A DNA stretch of 64,000 nucleotides, taken from the NCBI GenBank assembly GCA_942490705.1, contig CALNXY010000013.1, positions 248,001 through 312,000 on the forward strand, read 5' to 3'. The notes under the pieces are model-generated. The model was given only the letters and a program-made list of their open reading frames with translations. It was not told where the DNA came from and searched no databases. The translations under genes and the position numbers were made by a program. Within the stretch, counting starts at the first letter, position 1. Each line of letters starts with the position of its first letter. Of this stretch, positions 8,118 to 17,900 are shown one piece after another. Source of the stretch: JAGRCP01 sp942490705 (lineage in GTDB: Bacteria; Chloroflexota; Anaerolineae; Caldilineales; Caldilineaceae).

Positions 8118-10556
8118 ATGCCATACGGAATCAACCATGTGACCGTGATCGGCGCAGGCACCATGGGGGCCTCCATTGCCGGTCACCTGGCCAACGCCGG
8201 CGTCCCGGTGACGCTGCTCGACATGGTCCCCAACGAGTTAACGGCCAAGGAGGAAGCGGCCGGGCTCAGCCTGGATGATCAGCAAGTCCGCAATCGAATC
8301 GTGCAGGACGGCTTTGACCGGATGGTCAAGGCCAAGCCCAGCAACCTCTTCAGCAAGGATCTTGTGCGTCTGATTGAGGTGGGCAACCTCGAGGACGATT
8401 TTGAAGCAGCCGTCGGCAAGAGCGACTGGATTGTCGAAGTTATTGTCGAGCGACCAGGCCCCAAGCAGGCGCTCATGGCCCGCATCGAAGAACATGCCCC
8501 GGCCGCCGCCGTCATCAGCACCAACACGTCGGGCATCCCCATCCATATCATCAGCGAGGGGCGCAGCGATGACTTCAAGCAGCGCTTCCTGGGCACCCAC
8601 TTCTTTAATCCGCCGCGCTATTTGCACCTGCTGGAGATCATCCCCACAGCCGACACTGACCCGGCCGTGGTCGAGCGGATGCAGGCTTTTGGCGAGAACG
8701 TGCTGGGGAAAGGCGTGGTCGTCTGCAAGGACACGCCCAACTTCATCGCCAACCGCATGATCAGCTTTATTCAGAGCGACATCATGGAGTTTGCGATTGA
8801 AAACGGCTATACCGTTGAAGAGGTCGACCGGCTGACCGGCCCGCTGCTGGGTCGTCCCAAGACCGGCACGTTCCGCCTCAACGATGTGGTCGGTATCGAC
8901 GTCATGGCCATGGTCGGTGAGAATCTCTACGCCATGATTCCCGACGATGAGGATCGTGAGATCCTGCGCAGCGAATATGGCTCGGCCGTTATGCAGGCGC
9001 TGGTCGAGGCCGGCCACTTGGGCGCCAAGACGGGCCAAGGTTTTTACAAGACTGTCAAAGACGAGAAGGGCAAGAAAGTCTTCCTGGGTCTCGATTTGGA
9101 GGCCGCGGCTGAGGACGGTGAGATTGAATACGTAGAGCCTGTCAAGCCCAAGTGGGATAGCGTGAGCGAAGCCAAGGATTTGCCCACGGCCGAACGACTA
9201 CGGTCATTGATTGACGCCGATGATGCCGCCGGTGAACTGATTTGGCACACGCTGTCGCGCACCATGGCCTATGCATCCAAGCGCGTTCCCGAGATCGCTG
9301 ACTCGTTGGTCGATATCGACAACGGGGTGAAGTGGGGCTTTGCCTGGGAGATGGGACCGTTTGAAACGTGGGACGCGCTGGGCGTTCAGGAGACGGTCGA
9401 TCGCCTGGCCGGCGAAGGCGTCCCTGTGGCGCCGTGGGTCGAGGAGATGCTGGCGGCAGGTCACGAATCTTTCTATACCTATCACGGCCTAGAGCGCATG
9501 GCCTACAGCCCGCTGGCCAAGCAGTATGTGCCAGTCGAGCGCAGCGAAAAGGTGATGACCATCGGCGAGCTGAAGCGCTGCCATGCCACCATCGCCGAGA
9601 ACGAGGCCGCCAGTCTCATCGACATGGGCGACGGCGTGATGCTGCTCGAGTTCCATTCGAAGATGAATGTGCTGGACGATGATATTTTCAAGATCGCCAA
9701 CGTGGCCATCGACCGCATGTACGGCGATGCCACCGGGCTGGTGATCGGCAACGAGGGCGACAACTTTAGCGCCGGCGCCAACCTGCTCAAGGTGGCGATT
9801 TTGGCCCAGTCCGGCCAGTGGAATGAGATCGGCGGCATGCTCAAGGGCGGTCAGGACACCATGATGGCCCTGCGCAAGGCGCCCAAGCCGGTGGTGGCTG
9901 CGCCCTTCAACCTGGCATTGGGCGGCGGCGTCGAAATCTGCCTGGCTTCTGATCGCATCGTGGCCGCGGCGGAAAGCTACATGGGCCTGGTCGAAGTGGG
10001 GGTGGGCATCATCCCCAGTTGGGGCGGCTGCAAGGAAATGGTGCGGCGTCACGTCAGCCCCCATATGGACGCCACCAACGTCAATCCCATGCCCTACCTG
10101 CGCAAGATCTTTGAGACCGTCGGCTTTGCCAAGGTCTCCACGTCCGCAGAAGAGGCCCGGGACCTGGGCTTCCTGGCAGAAGAGGATCGGGTGATCCTTA
10201 ACCGTGAGCACCTGCTGGCCGAGGCCAAGCGCGAGGTGCTGGAACTGGCCGAGGCGGGCTATCAGCCGCCGGTGACGACGGGCAACGTCTGGGCCGCAGG
10301 CCGCGATCACTTCGCCAGCGTCAAGATCGAGACCTATTCCATGGTTCAGGCCGGTTTTATCAGCGAGCACGACGCCGTCATCGCCGAGCAACTCGGTTAT
10401 GTCCTGGCCGGCGGCGACTTGAGCGAGTCTGCCTGGATGGATGAGCAATATTTCCTGGACCTGGAGCTAGAAGCCGTTCTGACCTTGGCCAGCACGCCCA
10501 AGACCCAAGAACGAGTGATGCACATGTTGCAGACGGGCAAGCCGCTGCGTAACTGA
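8118..10556 (+). CDS. fadN: FadN-type 3-hydroxyacyl-CoA dehydrogenase / enoyl-CoA hydratase
   Basis: The 812-aa fusion has the dehydrogenase half first: NAD-binding GAGTMG at 12-17, the TNTSG and GTHFFNPP signatures near 140 and 158, and the dimerisation domains to about residue 460. A crotonase domain follows (about 485-700) with the oxyanion-hole segments NFSAGANL and the LVEVGVGIIPSWGG stretch that carries a catalytic-type Glu. This order (dehydrogenase then hydratase) matches FadN of Bacillus, not FadB/FadJ. AAGGAG lies 8 bases before the ATG. A thiolase follows after 46 bases, so hydration, oxidation and thiolysis of beta-oxidation are encoded together. Length matches the family (about 790 aa). 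The name is by homology. Confidence 0.9.
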   Translation: MPYGINHVTVIGAGTMGASIAGHLANAGVPVTLLDMVPNELTAKEEAAGLSLDDQQVRNRIVQDGFDRMVKAKPSNLFSKDLVRLIEVGNLEDDFEAAVGKSDWIVEVIVERPGPKQALMARIEEHAPAAAVISTNTSGIPIHIISEGRSDDFKQRFLGTHFFNPPRYLHLLEIIPTADTDPAVVERMQAFGENVLGKGVVVCKDTPNFIANRMISFIQSDIMEFAIENGYTVEEVDRLTGPLLGRPKTGTFRLNDVVGIDVMAMVGENLYAMIPDDEDREILRSEYGSAVMQALVEAGHLGAKTGQGFYKTVKDEKGKKVFLGLDLEAAAEDGEIEYVEPVKPKWDSVSEAKDLPTAERLRSLIDADDAAGELIWHTLSRTMAYASKRVPEIADSLVDIDNGVKWGFAWEMGPFETWDALGVQETVDRLAGEGVPVAPWVEEMLAAGHESFYTYHGLERMAYSPLAKQYVPVERSEKVMTIGELKRCHATIAENEAASLIDMGDGVMLLEFHSKMNVLDDDIFKIANVAIDRMYGDATGLVIGNEGDNFSAGANLLKVAILAQSGQWNEIGGMLKGGQDTMMALRKAPKPVVAAPFNLALGGGVEICLASDRIVAAAESYMGLVEVGVGIIPSWGGCKEMVRRHVSPHMDATNVNPMPYLRKIFETVGFAKVSTSAEEARDLGFLAEEDRVILNREHLLAEAKREVLELAEAGYQPPVTTGNVWAAGRDHFASVKIETYSMVQAGFISEHDAVIAEQLGYVLAGGDLSESAWMDEQYFLDLELEAVLTLASTPKTQERVMHMLQTGKPLRN

Positions 10557-10602
10557 TCGAAAGCTCGTTAACCTGACCATACTTTTTTGGAGGATATAGA
10601 TT

Positions 10603-11778
<1,176 letters not shown>

Positions 11779-11837
11779 GGCTGCAAACAACGAAGCCACG
11801 AAGCTCAGGCGCAACCGACAGTGCGTTTCTGGGTAGC

Positions 11838-11890
11838 ACAAAGCGCGCGATCGACAAACCGGTTCTTGGTTTGTCGATCGCGCGCTTTGT
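11838..11890 (+). repeat. Perfect 23-bp stem-loop after fadA
   Basis: Arms 11838-11860 and 11868-11890 are exactly complementary, with a 7-base loop. No T tract follows. The position, 60 bases after the thiolase stop, suggests a 3' end or Rho-assisted stop signal for the fadN-fadA transcript. Confidence 0.88.
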
Positions 11891-11905
11891 CGCTCGGTAA
11901 CTATA

Positions 11906-11971
11906 CAGGCTAGCGCCGCGCCCAGGGGCGTGACCCGCTTGGTTTCGACAAGCTCAACCGGCGCTAGCCTG
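11906..11971. repeat. 66-bp palindromic element between fadA and the Uma2 gene
   Basis: Perfect 13-bp inverted repeats (11906-11918 and 11959-11971) enclose a 40-base centre holding GGTTTCGACAAGCTCAACC. Together with the preceding stem-loop and the promoter at 12021 it accounts for most of the 312-bp gene-free stretch 11779-12090. Confidence 0.65.
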
Positions 11972-12020
11972 GCGATGACCTGTCACCTCCTGAGATCCTG
12001 AAGAGCCAGCTCATTTCCCG

Positions 12021-12049
12021 TGACAGCCACGCCACTTTGCGCTATGATG
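12021..12049 (+). promoter_or_regulatory. Sigma-70-type promoter of the Uma2 gene
   Basis: GTGACA (12021-12026), a 17-base spacer and TATGAT (12044-12049) each match the consensus in five of six positions. The Uma2 ATG is 41 bases downstream, leaving room for a short leader with GAAGGA. Confidence 0.55.
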
Positions 12050-12090
12050 ATACCCATGCGAGTGAAAAAACGTGAAGGACAAGACGCCCA

Positions 12091-12690
12091 ATGACCGTTC
12101 GTGAAGCCGCTAAACCAACCGCCCGACACCCCCTTACGGTGGATATCTACACTCAGATGGTTGAAGCTGGGATTCTGGGTGAAGATGCTCGTGTCGAACT
12201 ACTGAATGGAGAACTGTTTGACATGAGCCCGACCGGCAGCCGTCACGCAGCAGTTGTTGACCGATTAAATTTTCTGTTTGGGCGACTGGTTCGCCCCAGT
12301 GCAATCGTTCGTGTGCAGAGCCCTGTCCAGCTGACGACCATCTCGCTGCCTGAACCCGATGTAGCGTTGCTGCGCGCCCGCGATGATTTCTATGCTGACG
12401 CCCATCCCGGTCCGGCTGACGTGCTGCTACTGGTTGAAGTATCCGACTCGTCGCTGGCTTACGACACGGAGGAGAAGCTGCCGGCCTACGCGGCTGCGGG
12501 CATCCCTGAAGTCTGGATTGTCAACCTCAACGATGACTGCATTGATCGCCACGTCACGCCCACGCCTGTAGGCCATCGCCTGCGCGAGCGCTTCTTGCTC
12601 GACGATGCGCTGACGTCAGCGGTATTGGGTGACAATTCTCTCCAGGTTCGCGACATTTTGGGTCTCAAAGGCCAACCACGAACGGATTAG
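12091..12690 (+). CDS. Uma2 family (DUF820) putative endonuclease
   Basis: This 199-aa protein has the Uma2 pattern: RVELLNGELFDMSP near residue 35, the H-A-A-V-V helix, PEPDVALLR (about 88-96) and VEVSDSSLAYDTEEKLPAYAAAGIPEVWIV (about 114-145). These are the Glu/Asp/Glu-x-Ser positions of a PD-(D/E)XK-like fold. The family is abundant in cyanobacteria and Chloroflexota and its biological role is not established. The gene has its own promoter and lies 27 bases or more from the next gene, so it is probably autonomous. GAAGGA upstream of the ATG is the likely ribosome site. Confidence 0.85.
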   Translation: MTVREAAKPTARHPLTVDIYTQMVEAGILGEDARVELLNGELFDMSPTGSRHAAVVDRLNFLFGRLVRPSAIVRVQSPVQLTTISLPEPDVALLRARDDFYADAHPGPADVLLLVEVSDSSLAYDTEEKLPAYAAAGIPEVWIVNLNDDCIDRHVTPTPVGHRLRERFLLDDALTSAVLGDNSLQVRDILGLKGQPRTD

Positions 12691-12825
12691 GCGGAACCGT
12701 TAGCTGAAATCGGTGTAGTGAAAACTGTACCACTCTGTTCTGTCCGCAAGATCCGTGTTCGACATGGCGGCAAGTTGACTAGGCGCCGCCGACCTTCTTT
12801 ATCCAGCCAATTGGCACGCACATCT

Positions 12826-14418
12826 ATGCGCTACCTCTCCATCCTGGTCTTTGCAACTGGCGCCGCCACCCTTGGCATGGAACTGAGCGCCGCACGACTG
12901 CTGGAACCCGCTTTTGGCAACAATCAAATCGTCTGGGCCACGTTGATCGGGCTGATCCTGCTCTATCTCGCCATCGGCGCTTGGCTGGGCGGCGTGCTCG
13001 CAGATCGCTACCCGCGCCGCCGTGAGCTGGACCTAGTCGTGACGCTTGGCGCCGTCGGCGTGGCGCTGGTGCCCTTGCTGAGCCGACCCGTGCTTGGCCT
13101 GGCCGTGACCAGCCTTGCCCGTTTTGAGACCGGCATGCTGGCCGGTGCGCTGCTGGCGGTGCTGCTGCTCTTTAGCATCCCCGCCACGCTGCTCGGCACG
13201 GCCACGCCGTGGGCAATCCGGCTCTCGGTCGATGATCTGGCCGAGACGGGGCATGTGGCCGGAAGGCTGGCTGCCACTGCCACTGCAGGCAGTCTTGTCG
13301 GCACCTTTCTGCCCGTGCTCTGGCTCATCCCCACTTTTGGCACGCGCTGGACCTTTTTTCTGCTCGCTTTGGGCGTGCTGACGGTACAGTTCCTGGGCAA
13401 CCTGCGCCAATCTCATCGCTGGATTCCGCTGCTCGGCCTGATCGTCGTGCTGGCAATGGCTTTGCTCAGCGGGCCGGGCGGCAGCCTGCGTGCGGGCTGG
13501 GACGACGTCACCGGCGGCGAGGTGATCTATGAAGATGAGAGCCTCTACAACTACATCGCCGTGCGGCAGTGGGGCAGTGAACGTCATCTGGAATTAAACG
13601 ACGGCGTGGGCATCCATAGCATCTACCATCCTGACAGCGTGCTGAGCCTGGGCATTTGGGACTACTTCTTGCTTGCGCCCTTTTTTCAGCCCGACCCTGA
13701 CGCCGTGATCGCTGACATCGTCACCGACGCGCCGCCCATCGACAACATGCTGCTAATCGGCCTGGCTGCAGGTACGGTTAGCGAGCTGATGACCGATATT
13801 TACGGGCCTGTTGAAATTACGGGCGTTGAACTCGATCCCCAGATCATCGAAGTCGGTCAGCAGTACTTCGCCATGGATCAGCCCAACTTGACGCCGGTGG
13901 CGGCAGACGGACGCGCTTGGTTGGCGCAGCAGCCGGCCGGCGCGCGCTGGGATCTGATCGCCATTGACGCCTATCGACCGCCCTATATTCCCTTCCACCT
14001 GGCGACGGTCGAGTTTTTTGAGTTGGTGCGCGATCATTTGCGTGATGACGGCGTGCTCGCCATCAACGTAGGACGTACCGATACCAATTTCGCCCTGGTC
14101 GACGCGTTAACCGCGACGCTGCAGCAGGTCTTCCCTACCGTCTACGCCATCGACGAGCCGGGACCGCCGGCCACGTTGGCCAACACGCTGGTGATCGCGA
14201 CCATGCAGCCGGTGGCGCTCGATGAAGTGCGCGCCGCGGTCGCGGCGTTGCCATCGACGCTACCGGTCGAGGTACGTGACTTCGGCGCTGAGGCCGTCGG
14301 GCAGATGCGCGCCGTCACAACACCGCCGGACGCACCCATCTTCACCGACGATAAGGCGCCAATCGAACGCGTGGTGCATCAGATTATTTTGGATTATCTG
14401 GTAGGTTCGATGGAGTAA
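12826..14418 (+). CDS. Membrane-bound spermidine-synthase-like protein (fused MFS/spermidine synthase type)
   Basis: The N-terminal half has about seven hydrophobic segments (roughly residues 1-220), beginning with the GAATLGMELSAARLLEPAFG motif of this family. The C-terminal half is a Rossmann methyltransferase-like fold: LLIGLAAGTVSELM, GVELDPQIIEVG, then DLIAIDAYRPPYIPFHLAT, which corresponds to the spermidine synthase active-site loop. Proteins of this type are annotated as fused MFS/spermidine synthases; the true substrate is unclear. The frame is open from GTG 12718, but the conserved region begins at ATG 12826, and the 36 upstream residues are basic and unlike the family, so 12826 is preferred; no clear ribosome site supports either. 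Confidence 0.82.
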   Translation: MRYLSILVFATGAATLGMELSAARLLEPAFGNNQIVWATLIGLILLYLAIGAWLGGVLADRYPRRRELDLVVTLGAVGVALVPLLSRPVLGLAVTSLARFETGMLAGALLAVLLLFSIPATLLGTATPWAIRLSVDDLAETGHVAGRLAATATAGSLVGTFLPVLWLIPTFGTRWTFFLLALGVLTVQFLGNLRQSHRWIPLLGLIVVLAMALLSGPGGSLRAGWDDVTGGEVIYEDESLYNYIAVRQWGSERHLELNDGVGIHSIYHPDSVLSLGIWDYFLLAPFFQPDPDAVIADIVTDAPPIDNMLLIGLAAGTVSELMTDIYGPVEITGVELDPQIIEVGQQYFAMDQPNLTPVAADGRAWLAQQPAGARWDLIAIDAYRPPYIPFHLATVEFFELVRDHLRDDGVLAINVGRTDTNFALVDALTATLQQVFPTVYAIDEPGPPATLANTLVIATMQPVALDEVRAAVAALPSTLPVEVRDFGAEAVGQMRAVTTPPDAPIFTDDKAPIERVVHQIILDYLVGSME

Positions 14419-14420
14419 GT

Positions 14421-14459
14421 GAAAATTAGCAATTGCCCATTCACAATTGTCAATTAGAA
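14421..14459. repeat. AT-rich imperfect palindrome after the spermidine-synthase-like gene
   Basis: AATTAGCAATTG (about 14425-14436) is nearly the reverse complement of CAATTGTCAATT (14445-14456). It starts a few bases after the stop codon and its composition is far more AT-rich than the neighbours. Confidence 0.5.
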
Positions 14460-14469
14460 AGGGTTATCC

Positions 14470-14865
14470 GTGGCTACAGTCAAGCTGATCGAATATGAAG
14501 ACGCCGCGCCGGAAGTCAGAGCGATCTATGACGATATCCGCGCCGTGCGCAATACGGAGTACATCAATAACTTCTGGAAAGCGCTGGCCAATCAGCCCGA
14601 GAATTTGGCCCGGGTCTGGACCTCTCTCAAAGAAGTCATGGGCGCCGACGAGCTTGACCCGCTAACCAAGGAGATGCTCTACATCGCCGTCTCCATCGCC
14701 AACAACTGCGATTACTGCATCCATTCACACACCGCCTCAGCCTTTGCCAAAGGCATGACGCCCGGGCAATACGAAGAGCTGCTGGCTGTCGTCGGCATGG
14801 CCCACATGACGAATGGGTTGGCAACGGGCATGAAAGTGCCGGTGGATGAGGCGTATTGGAAGTAG
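14470..14865 (+). CDS. Carboxymuconolactone decarboxylase (AhpD-like) family protein
   Basis: The 131-aa all-helical protein carries the AhpD-type redox motif CDYCIHSH (CxxC with downstream His) at about residues 79-86, preceded by the usual LTKEMLYIAVS helix. Members act as alkylhydroperoxidase partners or peroxide-linked reductases; some are decarboxylases without the CxxC. The presence of both cysteines and the His favours the peroxidase type. It begins with GTG; AAAGGG lies about 8 bases upstream. The gene ends before a 13-bp stem-loop shared with the convergent gene. Confidence 0.82.
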   Translation: MATVKLIEYEDAAPEVRAIYDDIRAVRNTEYINNFWKALANQPENLARVWTSLKEVMGADELDPLTKEMLYIAVSIANNCDYCIHSHTASAFAKGMTPGQYEELLAVVGMAHMTNGLATGMKVPVDEAYWK

Positions 14866-14901
14866 GGTCGTACTGCGGGCACACTTCTTCTCAAACGTTA
14901 A

Positions 14902-14931
14902 GCAGTCGGACTTTGTCAAAAGTCCGACTGC
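14902..14931. terminator. Stem-loop between convergent genes
   Basis: Perfect 13-bp arms (14902-14914 and 14919-14931) with a GTCA loop separate the AhpD-like gene (+) from the large cytochrome fusion (-). Neither side has a strong T tract, so termination may be partial or Rho-aided. Confidence 0.65.
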
Positions 14932-14978
14932 CGATTATCTATCAAGCCACGCGTGACGCCAGTCAGCCGTCAACTCGA

Positions 14979-17900
14979 TTATTGGATGCGGAGTACCTGA
15001 TTCACCGCCACGTCCGCTAACACGTCCAGCCGCCCATCCGGCCAGACTACCTCAACTTGGATGGGCTGATCAACCGCTCCCAGACCAAAATGCAAACGCG
15101 GATCCTCGCCGGCGAGATAGCTGCTGCCGGCATGGACCTCCCGTGTGAGTGTTCGCCCGTCGGGCAACGTGACTATGACGCGCAGCCCGGGTTCCATGCC
15201 GCCGGGATCGAGGATGAGCCAGTGCGCGTTGTCAACCTGGCTTTCAGACAGGTCATTGCGCAACAGTACGGCCGGCCCGGCAATCTGATTGATGGCTACA
15301 TCCAGATCGCCGTCATTGTCAAAATCCGCCACTGCGCTGCCCCGGCCCAGCAGAGGCCCCAACTCTTTGAGCCCGACCTGTCCCGTCCACTCCAGAAAGT
15401 GACCGGTGCGCGCGTGCTCGTCCCACCGATCGGCCGTGCGGTTGCGGTAGAAGCGCACCAATTCTGGGTCTGTAGCGAGGTTGGTCACCGGCACGCGGCC
15501 GTTGACGATGAGCAGATCGGCGTCCGTGTCGTGGTCGAAATCAGTCAGATGGGTCCCCCAGCCGGTGATGCCGTTGCCCAGCCCGCTGATGCCGATGCGA
15601 AAGGTGCTGTACTGAAAGATAAGGTCCCCCGCTTCCGCCATCTCGCTACGATAGAGAGCGTTGAGTTCGCGTTCCCAGTTGGTGACAAAGAGATCGGCCC
15701 AGCCGTCGGCATCGTAATCGCCTCCGGCCACGCCCATACCGCTGCCCGTATCGCCCACGCCGGCGCCGACTGTAACATCGGTGAAGTGAAAGCCCGGGCC
15801 GCCGGCATCGACTGCGGGATCGTTGCGGTAGAGGCGGTTGGGGTGGCCGTCATTGGCAATGTATAGGTCGAGGTCGCCGTCACGGTCCAAATCACTCATG
15901 AGTGCGCCCAATCCTCTTTCCGCATGGGCGAGACCAACGGCGGTGGTCACCTCCGCAAAGGTGCCGTCGCCCTGATTGAGATAGAGGCGATCGGCCAACC
16001 CGTAGTAGTCCTGTGGGAACGCGCCTGACGGCTTGGGAATGCGCTTGTTCAGGTCGATGTAGGCAGTTACGAAGAGATCGACGAAGCCATCGCCATTGAG
16101 ATCCCCGGCTGCGCTGGAGCTGTTCCACTCCGGCGCGGCCACGCCAGCCGCAACCGCACCTTCACGGAATGTGCCGTCACCATTGTTCCACAGCAGCGCA
16201 TTGGGGCCGTCGGCCGTCACGTAGAGGTCGGTCCAACCGTCATTGTCAAAATCGGCGGCAACGCAGCCATTGCCGCGCAGGGCCAGGTCGGCCCCACTTG
16301 CCGTTGAAACGTCCTCAAATTGGCCCTGTGCGTTGCTGAAGAGCGCATTGCGCGGCAAGCCCTCTTCAGCCTGCCAGTGGCCGACCTCGTCTTCTGCGTA
16401 ACTGTTGACCAGATAGAGGTCGAGCCAGCCGTCACGATCATAGTCGAGCCAGCAGAGGCCGCCGCCCATGGCCGCAACCGGATCGTCATGGATGCCCTGC
16501 GCAAACGCTCCGTGACGAAAATCAAGCCCGACATCGTTCGCCTCATCTGTAAATGTAAAAGCGGCTGAGGGCGACGCCGGCGCGTCGAGTGCCAGGTCGA
16601 CTTTGGTCGCAGCCGGGATTGCATTCTCTGTGTGGGCAGAGCGTGCAGCGTCCAGCGAGGCCGGCAAGGGATCGAGCGGCAGTCCGCTCGGCACTGACTC
16701 GGGTACAAGGTCCATCAGGTCGGTTGCGGCCGGATCCGTGAGCGCACGCACAAAGGCGGCCAGGTCGGCTACATCGGTTGGGGTGAGAGGCATGCCCGGC
16801 TGCAGCGATGGCGCTGCGCTGCTCAGTTGACGATCGGGGTCGAGCGGCTGGTAGCTGCTGTAGAGTTCGGGCGGAATGGCGTGGGCGCTGGGGTCATACT
16901 GCATGGCGCTGCCGGCAATATCGGCATGGTGACGGATGGCGTCTTCCAGGGTGGCGAAGGCGCCGGAGTGGAAATAAGGCGCGGTCAGCTCTGCATTGCG
17001 CAGGCTGGGGGTGCGGAAGGCGTAGCGGTCGCGTGCATCAAAGGTGACCGCCGCGCGCCCCCAGTCTTCCCGACCGCCATAGCCGTGGCCTTTGCCCGGG
17101 CCAAGCTGTGGCACGAGCAGGTTGTGGTAGCGCTGATCGGTAAAGAGATCACCGCTGTGGCAGCTTGCGCAGGTGACGGATGGGTCGGCTGCCCCGAAAA
17201 AGAGCAGCGCGCCTCGTTTCTGTGCATCATTTAGCGCATCGTGTTCGCCGGCCACATAGAGATCCCACGGCGCGTCGGTGAAGATGAAGCGCCGTTCGAA
17301 TGCGGCCAGCGCAGCGACCAGGCGGGTGAGGGTGACGGCCTCTGCGGGCGATTCAGTTGCGCTGCCAAAGGCGTCGCGAAAGAAGCTAACATACCGGGGA
17401 TGCGCCTGGAGACGCTCTAACAAACGCGTGCGGATAGTCTGTGCCGGCAGCCCGCCAAAGGTAGCGCCGGCCATCTCGTGGAGGCTGGCTACGGGAAAAA
17501 GCGCCTGGGTTGCCAGGGGGTCGGTGAGGGCCATATCGTTGACGACGCGTTCTTGGGTCTTCACGGCGACGGTCTGAGCAGCCGCTTGGTCGAGGGCCGC
17601 CGCTGGGCTATAGCCTTCCACGCGGCCATCCCAAAACTGAGCGCCCAAGAGCGCACTGTTGAGGATTGTAGGGGAATTGCGCGGCACAAACTGGCCGATA
17701 AAGGGGTTGTGAACCTGCGCGCTCTCCTCGCTCGCCGTTGCCAGGCGACGGATTGCGTCGGCTTCAGCGCCCAAGGCAATGCTTTCCAAGAATGTACGCT
17801 CAGGGCCAAGGCCATGGCCGCCCGTCCCAACGGGCAGAACGCGACCGTCTGCCATGGCAAATTGGGGATGGTGACAGGTGGCGCAAGAGATATTCTGATC

